A stretch of DNA of 64,000 nt, from assembly GCA_027946365.1 (NCBI GenBank), contig JAPEUQ010000001.1:124001-188000 (forward strand). The letters are read 5' to 3'. The notes below the pieces were generated by a model. It had not been told where the DNA came from. It worked only from the letters and a program-made list of their open reading frames with translations, and did not search any database. Of the stretch, positions 31,549-42,917 are shown piece after piece. How positions within the stretch are numbered: position 1 is the first letter of the stretch; each line of letters begins with the position of its first letter. Both the position numbers and the translations under genes were made by a program. This stretch comes from Kalmusia sp. IMI 367209. Lineage: Eukaryota; Ascomycota; Dothideomycetes; Pleosporales; Didymosphaeriaceae.

Positions 31549-34310
31549 GGCGGTAATCCGTAGGCTCAATGCAGCTGTCTTTAGTGTGAGGATTTAAATC
31601 TTCCTGTTAATTAGAGGGTGCCTTTTTGATGTTAGGTCTCGCTTGGAGACTCAAGGTACGAGCTGGCGGCAAGAAACAAACGGAGATGATGGTGTGACCA
31701 AAGTAGGCATGCCAAGAATTTGACTAAGCAGCTGCTCAAGTGCTTGTAGTGAATGCAGATGATACCGATCTCAGCTCACGCGCCCGTAGCGATATTTGTG
31801 ACAGTCTCTATAAATGCCCAAGATAATTCGCGTTTTCACACTCGGTTTTCATTTTGTACGAAGGATCGACAGATCATAACATTCTTGTGCAAGCGATTTT
31901 ATTTTGCTGTTGAAAAGCCTAGCAACTCGTTATTGTGCAACGCAGTCCCTCATAACACCTCAAGAAACGACCGACACTTTCAACAAGTAACCTATCCCAC
32001 TAATACCAGGTCATACTCAGGAAATTCCGCTCCTATGAATCGTAGCACAATAGGTCAGCGCTATCTAAACTATTAAGGCAGAGCCCACTCTACCAAGGGC
32101 TGAGTCATCCTCAGGAAGATCCACCCTTACGAAGCGTGGCAGGACACCAGATCGAAGTAGTGTTCCAAGCTCGATGGGGACTACAGTGAATCAAAGCTTA
32201 TTGGCAAAGCGACAACCCCATCGAAGTAGTAAAAAGGTCCCGCACGTCATCATGTTCAAGAGCAGGATTGAGTCCGTGTCAACAATTATGCTTGCGAATT
32301 CGTCAACCACTTAATGAACCTCTTTTTTCGCCCCAAGGCGACGAAGCAACCCCAGCCGAGCCCGAAGAGACCATAGTCATCAACTCGCCCAAGCGCTCCA
32401 GTAACATTCAACCAACCAGCATTTCAACATATTCCGTTTGATTGTGCGCGATCAACCAACATGTTCACCCGCCTGGCTGACATCGATGGCCAAGGCCTCT
32501 CGCCGAGTCTCAGGTAAGACACATTTAGGTACGACACCAATATTTGTTCTATACTGACGTTGGTCAAAAGAATATCGCACAACAGTCGACCGGTACCGCT
32601 TCCGACCCGCTAGATCACGTCTTTATTGCCAAAGCCGTCGCAGATATGAACAACTGCCGAAATGAAGATAATCCCCCCCCATGTGACCGTACGCTTCCCG
32701 CCGCGAGTTATCGGCCGCCGGTCATCCAAGTTCGGCCAAGAGCTTATCGCTGCTCCCTCTGCCCAAGCTCAAGGTCAACATATCACCATAATTCATAAGT
32801 TCGCGGCTCTCAAGTTGGCTTTGATAGTTGCGTCTCTCCTCATCCCTCGCAGTCTGTCTACTTGAGCCCGCATTTGAAGCCCAGGGCTTTCGAGGTGCCT
32901 GTTATAAACAAGAAAGTCTCACATGAGCGCATAATTGACGTGTATGCTCATTAGGTAGACGAACAGCAATACCTATGAAGCTGGGCACCGAGTAGACGTC
33001 ATTCATGTCAGGTCCTCGTAATTTCATACTGACGGCGGTTCAGATTCAAGACGCAACCTTCAGAGAGGTGATCAAGTAGGAGTGCGTGGAGCGCAAGGAG
33101 GCATGGCGCCAGCAGGTAAAGGTCGAAGTATAAGATTTGAACAATCTTAGTAGATGTATAATAAAAGAGCGATTGGGGAAGATGAATAAAGACGAGAAGC
33201 TGGTTATACAGGCAGGCAGGCAGCACCACTGGTACCAATTTACGTTCTCTCTTGGAAGAGGATAAGCGGCTATCTGGTAGCGCGCTACGAGCGCTCATAA
33301 CGATCGACTTTTTCTACAGTATACTATGAACCCGTGTTATACATAGGGTGAGGTGGTGTACGAGGTCATTTGTTCTATATTACAATGAGAATATGCAAAA
33401 TGATGAGTTTACTACATCTGTGATGGTCCATAAAGTCTATCTCCTCCTGTCGCAGGTATATCAAGTTGGCGTACAATTCAATCAAGTAGGAGTCAAGCAA
33501 GAGAGGTGCTTGAGAAGTTCTGTTGGCATGGGCTCGATGACTCGAGACATATTTGTTAGCTGGTATAAGAGTATCAGAGCAATAACACGACATTTCAAAG
33601 TTTGCACGTGGTGAAAGGAGCGAGCTGGGTTTCTGTCTAACATTTATCTCGGGCATTGAGAATAGCCTTCATTCTTTAATGGGGCATTCGGGAAGTCAGG
33701 GTCCATGAATCTCCGGTATAAAATTATCGCCATTCGACATAGTAATAACATCTCACCGACGGTTAAAAGTCATAATACTCCCAAAGGTCGCAAAATTTTG
33801 ATTTCACCATTGTACTAGCCTTATCATATGTGCCAGTATCGTCAATTATAAACCATGCTATGCTGATGACCATGCGTACCACCACCCATCACAACGCGCG
33901 GAATTTGCCTGACAATAAACGCCGTCGAAAGTAGACAGGTCCCCCACATTAAACCTCCATTTTCAAGTGCGATTCGTCGATGATGCCCATATCCAGATCC
34001 GTTGAACTCCGAAAATGCTGAAAGCTGATAGAATACTCCCTGGGAATAGGTTGTCCTCCATAATTGCCGGATATCATTCATCAGTTTCCTTGCTCCTCCC
34101 AGACTTCCATCGTGAATGAATAGCTATCTGTTTACGTATACCATTTTCTGAACAGATCTGGATATCTCATAAAAAGAGCTATGCTCAATTATGGGCAAGG
34201 AAAACCGAAAACTGAAAGCCATGTGTCCTTGCTACCAGTGCGTAAACGTACTGGGAAAATGTAAACATTAGTGCGCCGCGACGCCCTAGCGTCGAAGCCG
34301 AACAGAGCAT
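31549..34310. other. Gene-poor stretch with a possible relict
   Basis: No complete gene is supported. Around 32461-32865 there is a protein-like trail: MFTRLADIDGQGLSPSLR, a donor/acceptor pair, then IAQQSTGTASDPLDHVFIAK and, in another frame, RFPPRVIGRRSSKFGQEL. The frames do not join, so it may be a gene relict. The rest is AT-rich and closed. Confidence 0.35.
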
Positions 34311-36219
34311 TTACATCCAGGCAGGACCGGTAGCAAGCCAATCGGCATCCGGGTCGGCTTCAGCTGTCGCAGTAAGGCCTGCAACTTCTTCAGCCTCCCT
34401 CGTAGGTGGAGGTCTCTGTTACAAGGTGTCAGCACTGCTCTGTATACTTTCGGCTCTGCTTGTTCGTTCGCCGTACCTTTCCCTGGTCAGGAGACTTGCC
34501 CAGAGCAAAGTTCCTGCGGGCCGCGATCTCCTGAATCTTTGCTGATAGTTTCGGAAGATGCGTACGTTTTCTGCTCCAGTCCGCAAGCTCCTTGGGTCCA
34601 GCCTTTTCATGAGCAAGGGCCACGCAGTTGGCCAAGCAATCGAAGATCGGATCGTTGTCCTGGTAGACTAACTCTTCAATCAAAGCAACCAGCTCGTCGG
34701 ATGGGCCGTTCCGGATCATTTGGCAGAACTGCTTGGTGAAGTGCGCCACGTACATGCTGTGCAAACCCAATACCCGAGCCGCCTTAACAAGCTCTAGGTT
34801 GTAGCGTTCGCCCTCTTCAAGTCTCAGGCTAACACTATAGACTCTATTGCAATAAGTGTGCGTAACCATCCACTCGACATGCTTGTCAAGCGCCGCTTTA
34901 GTCATGACGCCGGCATCGAATTTTATCGTCTGCGCGTTCGGATTCTCATTCCAGTGTTTGTAGGCTTTGAATGAGCACTGCATAAATACGTGCTTAGGAA
35001 GAGAAGCAGCGATCTCATTACCGACCATAATGTGAATCGTTGGACCATTTCCGAAAGGCAAGCGTTCTTCTTTGGACATCCGTCGGATGTCCTTGGATGG
35101 ATCAATCTCCAGGGGGGCCTCGTTACCACGGCGAGATCCGAGGGTATGCTTGGCTCCCGGGCCAATCTCTGGCTTCTTTCCAAACCTTTTTGTGTCGATA
35201 CCCAATTTTAGTTTCGGGGGTGGTGGAACGGGCGCAACTTTCTTGATCGTGCTCGGTGTCACGAAGACCGGGCGGCTGAAGTCGCGCGGTGTAGGGGAAC
35301 CCAGAACGGGGAAGTTTGAGTGTGGCAGCGCGGGGAACTCATTGTCGAGGGGGCCGACTACCTTCCCCTTGATGGGTTCGCCGGGTGTGGCTTCAAGCGC
35401 ACCGCTGGAGGTATCATCTGTGTTCCCAAGTGCATCGGTACTAGATCGAATGAATACGTCCTCAGGAATCGGCATGTCTTCGGAAGTTGGCTTAGGGAAA
35501 GGCTGCTCCTCGTTAATAGACTGGTCACCCTCTGTGGCAGAACCAGAATCAGGGATGCTGATGTTCTCCGCGATTTGTAGCTCCAGTTCTCTAATGAGCT
35601 TGCACTGCTGTTGAAGCTCTTGCTGGAGATGAGTGGCCTCCTTTGCTTGTCCGACGAGCCTCTGGATACGTAGCTCATTTTCGTGCATCTTGACTCCTAA
35701 TTCGGCGGAATCCTTTTCCCGTTTTCGTAGAGTGCCTTCCAGCTGCTCGATACGTTGATCCTTGCCTTTTAGATCGTGTTCGAGCTCCGCGATGCGCTCC
35801 ACATTCGCGGATGTCAATGCTTCCAGTTCTGCAATTCGATCTACTTGAACGGATGAGACGGCCTCCATATCCTCAATCCTCTGTGTTTGTTCGATCACAG
35901 TATCAGCCAGGCGTGTGCATTCCTTGCACTGTTCGGCATACGTGCCAGCGGCTCGGGCTTCATCTTCTTCAACCGAATCAGCCCATGACATGGACGTGCT
36001 AGGCGTCAGCGGCGAGGCGGCCGTTGTCGATGCCCAAGCAGTGCTCTTCGGTGCGGAATTCTGGCGGGACCTGAAGACCAGCGGGCTGCTGGTCTTCTTC
36101 GTATTGCTTGCTTCAGCCGGCGTCGGGTCTGTCGCCTTCTCCTCCTTCTCTGCAGCGGGTGTCTGGGCCACGCCGCGACGCTGGCCTATCTTGGACCAAA
36201 AGTCCGCCGGGGTTGACAT
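34311..36219 (-). CDS. Coiled-coil protein with C-terminal BTB-like domain
   Basis: Two exons are inferred: 34477-36219 and 34311-34415, giving 615 residues, with a 61-nt phase-0 intron. The second exon ends DADWLATGPAWM. The start at 36219 (MSTPADFWSKIGQRRG) is the first ATG; the frame extends to 36411 only through a TTG. Residues about 1-95 are Ser/Thr/Pro-rich. About 96-230 form a long coiled coil (QTQRIEDMEAVSSVQVDRIA, AELEHDLKGKDQRIEQLEGT). After a Pro/Ser-rich linker, residues about 390-520 hold the BTB-like domain (GPTIHIMVGNEIAASLPKHV, LVKAARVLGLHSMYVAHFTK). It is the longest of four such genes in the window. The combination suggests an oligomerising scaffold or adaptor, but no target is known. 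Confidence 0.7.
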
Positions 36220-37955
36220 CCCTAGGTAAGTGAAAAGCGGGTGCTCGTCAAAGTGCCTAAGTTGGGAAGGAGAGCGGAGTGCAGAGGTGCGCCTGGTGTC
36301 AATCACGCAGGAATGGGTAGTACTCCCTATAAATTGTGGATACGGAGGCGTTGGTTCTTGGCGCTCTGGAGGCTTCGAGTCGTGGTTGAAGCTCTCAAGC
36401 GGTGCGGACAAGGCGGTGCAGGGGCGGGGAGGGAGGTTTATATATATTTGTAAAGTTGACCATGGCGAGGGATATTAAGGCTTAATTGCTTTGAAACGGC
36501 CTGGTAAGCGTGCTTGAGGGCGGCGCACAGGTGAAGCCCAGAGTCGCTCGAGGTGAAAGTGAAGGAGAAGTGCGGAGCACGGACCAATCAAATGCGCCCT
36601 TCGTCTGGGAAGGGAGGGAAAGCACGACAGGAGCGAACTTTCCTTGGGCAATTGACATGCACACGGTCGCCGGGATGTGAAGGGGCGAGAGTCAGAGTAT
36701 ATATATACATCCACACATGTGTATACGTGTGTATGGGCACTATGTCTCTGAGCCCGCCATTTCGTCCTCCCTTCATCTCAACATGGCACAATGTGGGCTC
36801 GACCTGGGAGACGCAATGGTGTACGGCCTCGTGCTCACAGGAATGGGCATTCCAGCCGTCGCTATCGCGTGTACAGACGCCGAGACCATGTGGTGCTTGG
36901 CAAGGATGTTCGTGGCGAGACAGCTACAGCGGCGGGTATTCGTGGTGACGGTGAGCTTTACCATACAACTAAATCATCAGGGCCGCTAAGTAACATGCGA
37001 TCGCGTCTTTCTGATCGAGATGAAGAGAGACGAAAGAATGATACTTCGTGCAAAAGCAGCAAAGCGGGGGTTCGGCAGCACAATTCTCCGTTCCACCGCG
37101 CGCCCTCCTGAGACGCGCGTCGTCGCGTCACCCTCCACCTCTCTCTCACCTTGTGTATCATTCCCCATTGCCATCTTTTTGTTTTTTTTTGTTTTTTTTT
37201 TGTTTTTTTTACAGAGAGCGAAATCTGTGCTGCAAGTGATTTCATGCACGGAACTGTCACGTTGCTTTAATCCCGGAGATCCTCCATCGCTCTCTCATGC
37301 CTCCTGTAATAGAGCAATCTCATACTATGACTAGCATATCATCATATGCGCACTCTTCAGGTGCCAGCCATATATAGACAAGCAAGCACACTACTATGGG
37401 CGCCTTGCTGTGCGTCAGTATCCATCATGACCATATGCCCAACCAGTCACCCACCGGTTCAATAAAGTAGCCCAGCGGCAGCGCAAAATATGTCCTTGCT
37501 GATAAATGATGGAAAGAGTTCCTTTGAGAGATTGCAGACGTAGCTTTTGCAAAAGGCTACATTTATCCTTGAGCTCCCAACGTTACTGCCCACTCTCCCC
37601 TTCTTGCCCCCACTTCGACTGCTCCTTACAACACAATGACAGCGCTCGTCAATGGCTACCGATGCACTGTAGGTAGGCATCTTGCATACTAGCAGCTGCC
37701 ACAATGCCTTCAAAACAATTGGTGCTCGACAGAATTTTGCCACTTTCTTCCATCACCTTGCATCCCAGCACATCACCACCAACCCCCTTACTACATATTC
37801 TGCTGGCCATCTAACGCTCTCATCCTGTTATATGATCGTTGGCTGCTGACTCTAGCAGTGTGCACGCCGGTCTTTTCTTGACGCTGCCAATCATCTCCAC
37901 TCTGTTTCTACACATCCACTACCTTCGTCAGTTTGCTCCACCAACTGCGCCGAAC
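36220..37955. other. Divergent intergenic region
   Basis: Upstream region shared by the coiled-coil BTB-like gene and the repeat-containing secreted-protein gene. It holds TA-repeat and CA/TG-rich sequence around 36698-36735 and T-runs broken by G at about 37177-37210. Short frames such as 36783-36989 are not supported. No gene is called. Confidence 0.4.
36437..36446 (-). promoter_or_regulatory. TATA box candidate of the coiled-coil BTB-like gene
   Basis: TATATATAAA on the minus strand lies about 220 bp upstream of the ATG at 36219. This supports 36219, rather than the TTG-initiated frame at 36411, as the start. Confidence 0.4.
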
Positions 37956-40835
37956 ATGCTCTTCGTAGCACTCATCACCGCTGGCCTGAGCGTGCTACCC
38001 ACCCTTGCAGATCAGCCTAAGCTCACCAAGTTTCTCGGTCCTTGCAATGCAGAGCTTGACGGCGTCAAACAATGCGGCCCTAACGGCTATACTCCCTGGA
38101 AGCTCATGTGCAATGGAAAAGCACAGAGGTGGATGCCCATTGGCGAGCTCTGCCCATCGCCAATGAGGGCCATCCCGCCAGATGGTGACTGGCACATTGG
38201 CTGCTATGGTGATAGTTGCGACCGATATCGACACTATGATCCTGAGCTCGCGGTTTTGGACCCTCGCGCCGATCTACAGTTCAAGCAGGCTGGATCCTCA
38301 CCTCGCCAGTATTCAGATTGGCTAGACATACCCGACCGAGACGCAATTGATACACGATGCAGTCTCACTAGCATTGACCTAGTTGAGACGTTCCAAGACG
38401 GTGAATGGATCCACCATTACAAGTGCCCCGCCGGTACGTCTTGTGTCGATCTTCAAGGCCGCGGCACTTGCAAGGCGGGCGAACATGAATACACAGTTCC
38501 TGGACTGAGCTATCTTTGGGTCTTCATATGTTCCGACCCCGTCGACTCGAGCACTTGTCGATTTCCTGACTCTACGGCGAAGTACAAGTCCGTGAAACCA
38601 CAAGAGCCTTATCTTGTCGGCAACACACAATGCAGCCCGAATCAACGAGTTGTCCAGCATCTCGATGGACAAATTTGGACAGATATGTACGCATGCAAGG
38701 CCGAAGCAATATGTATCGACTCCAACGGCAGGGGTAGCTGTCAGCTTGGTCAGTCTTCTGCCCACCAGCTACACTCCCGCTCTGACGCAGAAATTTCCGG
38801 GACAGTCTCGCCAACTGGTTACCAGCCGCCTACTCGGTGTAATCCTGACACCAATGGCCACGTCCAGTTTTACAGCGAGTATTGGGATGAATGGATGGAT
38901 TTCCACACTTGCGAATATCGCGAAGGCTGCATCAGCATAGATGGCAAGGCCGCTTGCGATGACGAAACGCAATATCTGATACCTTATCCCGAGCTTCCGA
39001 ATGGTCCAAATGGATGGCACCCAGCACAACACCAAAACAAAAATTCAACAGATGTGTATGAGGGCTTAACTCGAATTCCCACACAGACTCGCTGTGACCC
39101 TAGTGACGACATGGACAAACTTGTTCAATATCTTCATCCCACAGGACAATGGCTTCATTTTTACGAATGTCGCGGACATTGCAAGTTGTTTCCCGAGTTT
39201 GCGGCATGCGAGGAGGATCGGAACAAGTATGTGGTCCCAAGTCCGCCGAAAAAGTACATCTCCCGCAGTGTTCCTGTTTTGCCCCGTGCACACCGAGATC
39301 AGTTCTCGAAATGCGACACGTCTACCTCGCAAGGCGTTCTCGCGTTCACGAAGGGCTACAAGGTGGCTTGGGGTAAATGCCCTGGGGTTAAACCGTGCCG
39401 CGACGTCGATGGATCGGCTGTGTGCGATGTGGACGGTTACCAATATATCATGAACAACCAGAATTCCTTGGAGTCCCGGAAGGACCCTTACAATTCTTTT
39501 GCACCTGAATTCCATACCTTCGACACCCGCTGCAACCCCAATGACCTTGGTGAAGTTCAGCGCTTCAATCGTACCCTCGATTCTTGGGTTCATCATTTCA
39601 CGTGTACCTTCAAGGATGCCTGCATCGACGTCGGTGGGTACGGAACATGTCGCCTAAGGGAGAATGTTCACGAATTACCCTCTGCAAATTACAGCTCAGT
39701 GGAACACGAGCCCATCAACCCTCTTCGTATTGAAACGAAGTGTAATGAATCCAATGCTACCGAAGTTCTTGAGTGGCATGGCGGATTTTGGAACTCTCAC
39801 GGGGTGTGTCTTCCCCCTTATCAATGTCGCGATTTCGGAGATCGAACAGGCTTCGCGTTCTGTGCACATCCAGATGTGAAGAAAGGAGAGATCTGGATGC
39901 CTTGGCCGTCTCTCGGTCGCGGCACAAACAACGGTCTCGTCACTCGCTGCAAGAGTGGGACTATACTCGAAGAGTTCAAGAATGATGCTTGGGTTCCATT
40001 CCGCAGATGCCAGAATGGGTTCGAGTGTCGAGATTCGGAGGACTCTCCTCACAATGGGGGTTGCGTTGCGTTCATGGATCTCGTTGGCATGAGGACGGAC
40101 GATTCTGAGAACTACGGGCCTTCCGGTTTTGCGCGTCCCAAGCTTCCCAAGCGTGGCGAGCCCAAGGAAGGACTACTCACGAATAGCGAGAGGGTCACAG
40201 CTCAAGGAGAATTCCTAATGAAGGAAGGCGAAGATTTGATGGCACAGAGCGATGCCGTCCTCGAAACTTTCTTCGGGCCTCGGGATGGAATAGCCAATCC
40301 GGTTACAGGTTCTCTCGCATCATCCTCCGAATCTGAATCCGACACGGAGAGCGACGAGCCCTCGCGGCTTGTCGATCCGCATGCGTCACATTCAGCGCTC
40401 ATTCGCAGTGCTACCCCGACCGATTCCAAAATTCGTCGTCGCGACTCGGGCGGTTTGTTCGATGACAGCCTCCAGATGCACAGACAGGGTCAGCATCTTG
40501 TCACTGAAGGTCAACGTCTTATTGCTCAAGGCAGGGAACTTCTCCATACTATTTTCGGCGAGAGGACAGACGAGTACATCAAGAACCTTACGGAGCATAG
40601 TCACCGTATGGCTGCTCTGACTGCCGCACCATCGACCGTTCCGTCTCTATACCTTACAGATGCAAAATCTCGCACAGCTGTAGTGGCCAGCGCCCCAACG
40701 ACTGTTCGGGTACCAGGGAAGGTTGATGGCAAGATCGAATACGCGAATCATACTTTTGAAAACATTAGGGATCTCCTCTCTGATTGGGATACGAAAGATC
40801 GTAGTTACGAGAGCACCGACTCTGACACCGAGTGA
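37956..40835 (+). CDS. Large secreted protein of tandem four-Cys repeats
   Basis: A single exon encodes 959 residues from ATG 37956 (MLFVALITAGLSVLPTLADQ), a clear signal peptide. An upstream open extension starts only with TTG. From about residue 130 to 710 there are about eight imperfect repeats of 45-80 residues, each with TRC/TKC, then W(I/V/M)xxxxC, then C(I/V/R)D..G, then a final C. Examples are TRCSLTS..HHYKCPAGTSCVD, TRCNPND..HHFTCTFKDACID and TKCNESN..YQCRDF. An extra Cys-rich unit precedes them. The tail carries two copies of an amphipathic segment (FLMKEGEDLMAQSDAVLETF, about 742-773; HLVTEGQRLIAQGRELLHTI, about 837-870). I do not recognise the repeat family. Cell-wall or matrix location is a guess. 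Confidence 0.85.
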   Translation: MLFVALITAGLSVLPTLADQPKLTKFLGPCNAELDGVKQCGPNGYTPWKLMCNGKAQRWMPIGELCPSPMRAIPPDGDWHIGCYGDSCDRYRHYDPELAVLDPRADLQFKQAGSSPRQYSDWLDIPDRDAIDTRCSLTSIDLVETFQDGEWIHHYKCPAGTSCVDLQGRGTCKAGEHEYTVPGLSYLWVFICSDPVDSSTCRFPDSTAKYKSVKPQEPYLVGNTQCSPNQRVVQHLDGQIWTDMYACKAEAICIDSNGRGSCQLGQSSAHQLHSRSDAEISGTVSPTGYQPPTRCNPDTNGHVQFYSEYWDEWMDFHTCEYREGCISIDGKAACDDETQYLIPYPELPNGPNGWHPAQHQNKNSTDVYEGLTRIPTQTRCDPSDDMDKLVQYLHPTGQWLHFYECRGHCKLFPEFAACEEDRNKYVVPSPPKKYISRSVPVLPRAHRDQFSKCDTSTSQGVLAFTKGYKVAWGKCPGVKPCRDVDGSAVCDVDGYQYIMNNQNSLESRKDPYNSFAPEFHTFDTRCNPNDLGEVQRFNRTLDSWVHHFTCTFKDACIDVGGYGTCRLRENVHELPSANYSSVEHEPINPLRIETKCNESNATEVLEWHGGFWNSHGVCLPPYQCRDFGDRTGFAFCAHPDVKKGEIWMPWPSLGRGTNNGLVTRCKSGTILEEFKNDAWVPFRRCQNGFECRDSEDSPHNGGCVAFMDLVGMRTDDSENYGPSGFARPKLPKRGEPKEGLLTNSERVTAQGEFLMKEGEDLMAQSDAVLETFFGPRDGIANPVTGSLASSSESESDTESDEPSRLVDPHASHSALIRSATPTDSKIRRRDSGGLFDDSLQMHRQGQHLVTEGQRLIAQGRELLHTIFGERTDEYIKNLTEHSHRMAALTAAPSTVPSLYLTDAKSRTAVVASAPTTVRVPGKVDGKIEYANHTFENIRDLLSDWDTKDRSYESTDSDTE

Positions 40836-41113
40836 CGATAGTTGAGATCAAGGGTGTCTTAATCGGAGTACGACTGAACGATTTACTAATATGGAGGATC
40901 CGGTACATGTTTGGGCTCTGAGTGTTTGCTGTTCTTGTTGTTTTCTTTCGTAGCGTTTGCAGATTATCCTCCGCAGAGTTGTTATCAAGACAGCCACTAC
41001 GTTTTCTATTAGTTAGAGTATGTAGCTTTCAGTTTTTGGAGCGTTTCAATGATTTTTTTGTTCATTATGTCTAAAGATTCTTCCATCCCTTGTCTTCCTC
41101 TCCCTGGCCCAAA

Positions 41114-42418
41114 TCACTCTTCACCCTTTTCCCCGTCAAGCACGCTTCTCAACCACGCTCCTAGTCCACTCCAAAGTGTCGTTTCCTCTCTTCCAGCACT
41201 CTCGCAGAACGTCTCCAATGCTTTATACCTCTTCCTCACCCACCGCTTCCTGTCCACGTCTCCACCACTTTCCACTTCCACTTCCACGGCGTAACTTATC
41301 TTCGCCTCACACACAGGGCAGAGATACGGCGGCTGGCGCACATCTTCATGAAGACCAGCTGTGGACTGCATATTACACGCGTAGTACGTGCAGTGCGCGA
41401 GGCAGAAACAGTGGCCGAGCTCGTGGCTGACGGTGCGAGCGACGCGAGAGAACCATAACACCTCAAGCTCTCTCTTTCCATCAGAGATACTCAGACTAGC
41501 TGCAGCATCCACCGCCGCCCGCATTGGTCCCGTTTTACTCAGACGAGTCTGCTTCGTCGTCGCAGGCTTAGGTTTAACCTCTTCCACGGCGCACAGCTCG
41601 TCGGCGTAAGACTTGCAATGGCTCATCGGCCATGCGTGATGCTGTATAATACCAACCCTTTCATCTAGGAAGGGGTTGTACCGCGCGCTCTGTACAACAC
41701 ACACTCTACTCCCGCCGTACGCCCGACCGCAACAGAAGTCGTCCTCGGGGGACTCATATATGTCGTGATCGACCAATAACACTATCGCATACGCATCCTT
41801 AGGTAACATCGCGATCGCTGCGTCCAAAATATCATCCAGATTCAACTGCGCGGGGAACGCATCGTCCGGCGGTCTCCTCGCACGCACCCTGGTCAAAGCC
41901 TCACCATACTTTAGTGCAACAAACTTCGGTACCCCATCAACCATTCGTACATCCCTCTTCTTGCTCTGTGCCCACGATGTCCATTGCAGGTCTATGTCAA
42001 ACTCTTTGACATCAAGGCCGTGATAGAAGGCGCGGAGATATTCAATCGTCTCAGCGACTCCTGGACTTTGCAAATCTCTCTCAGGACCAGTCACATGCCC
42101 ATCATTCTTCTTGACTTTCTTCGACCGGTGCTCTTCAGGACTTCCATCGAGATTCGGTCGAACCCACTCGTTCATAAAGCTTACGCTTTTATTGATTCGT
42201 GGCGGCGCGCCGACATATAACGTCCTTCTTTCCGTGGTGATTTTGTTGCGCCATTCCTCTTGCTGCCAGGAGCGGAAACTTTGCGCCGGCTCCTCGGGGT
42301 CGTAGTTTAGTGCGTCGTGGGGGAGGACCAAGGGGGCGGGAAAAGTCTGACCAAGCGTCTCCGCGTCTTTCGAGGACGCTGGGGTTTTGGATAGGGGCGG
42401 GACGCGGCCCAATCTCAT
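41114..42418 (-). CDS. Archaemetzincin family metallopeptidase
   Basis: A single exon encodes 434 residues from ATG 42418. The zinc site HELGH is at 332-336, inside HELGHCFCLAHCTYYACNMQ, followed by YLCPVC. This matches the archaelysin/AMZ pattern: HExxHxx-x-xxHC, CxM and a CxxC that holds a second structural zinc. The N-terminal domain reads typically for the family (ALTRVRARRPPDDAFPAQLN, YAIVLLVDHDIYESPEDDFC). The position after HELGH that is usually Gly in metzincins is Cys here (HCFCLAHC). The enzymes are presumed cytosolic or nuclear aminopeptidase-like proteins in animals, and the fungal role is not settled. Length and motif order fit AMZ1/AMZ2 relatives. No intron was needed. Confidence 0.92.
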   Translation of the reverse strand: MRLGRVPPLSKTPASSKDAETLGQTFPAPLVLPHDALNYDPEEPAQSFRSWQQEEWRNKITTERRTLYVGAPPRINKSVSFMNEWVRPNLDGSPEEHRSKKVKKNDGHVTGPERDLQSPGVAETIEYLRAFYHGLDVKEFDIDLQWTSWAQSKKRDVRMVDGVPKFVALKYGEALTRVRARRPPDDAFPAQLNLDDILDAAIAMLPKDAYAIVLLVDHDIYESPEDDFCCGRAYGGSRVCVVQSARYNPFLDERVGIIQHHAWPMSHCKSYADELCAVEEVKPKPATTKQTRLSKTGPMRAAVDAAASLSISDGKRELEVLWFSRVARTVSHELGHCFCLAHCTYYACNMQSTAGLHEDVRQPPYLCPVCEAKISYAVEVEVESGGDVDRKRWVRKRYKALETFCESAGREETTLWSGLGAWLRSVLDGEKGEE

Positions 42419-42917
42419 AGTTGCTGCCTATAGCGTAGAGGAAGATGATCAGTGTCAATCCTTAGTCACGTGATCCGGATATAAGATATAGGGATATGAC
42501 GTCTTTGCTGCCCAAGATCGTCGTGTAAGATGGCCAGCATCATGTTCCATCGTGACTTACCAGTCTTGCTCGCGCGTCGGGCCTTTCGAACCCTGCCAGC
42601 TCGGCGAAGGGCGAAGGTTCGAGCTGTAGAATTGCATGTTTGCAATTCGACTCTGCATGCATCTTTTCTACTATCAGTTATGAGACTAGGCAGCATGCCC
42701 CTTGTTGGTGGACTAGCAATGTTATATAGGAAAAGATAGGTCGAAGGGATGGTTGTTGCCTTACGCCCGCTGCACCGCCTCGTGCGCTAACCTGTTCTGG
42801 GGAAGGTGCCTAGCACGCTGGCATATCGTCAATCGCTTCTTGGGCCTACAATTGTCGCTTTTTCGAAGCGTTGAACAGAACAATTACTGCTCACTCTTCT
42901 AGGGTTACCAGTTGAAG
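42419..42917. other. Divergent intergenic region
   Basis: Upstream region shared by the archaemetzincin gene and the F-box-like gene at 42918. No gene or clear promoter motif is seen. Confidence 0.4.

Noticed and set aside
36220..36411. N-terminal extension of the coiled-coil BTB-like protein
   Set aside because: It begins only with TTG; the first ATG is at 36219 and a TATA box lies upstream of it.
36783..36989. Short frame starting MAQCGLDLGDAM
   Set aside because: No signal peptide or domain, and the only possible intron would be about 30 nt.
42560..42680. T-loop-like TTCGA sequences suggesting a tRNA
   Set aside because: No acceptor, D or anticodon stems can be paired around them.
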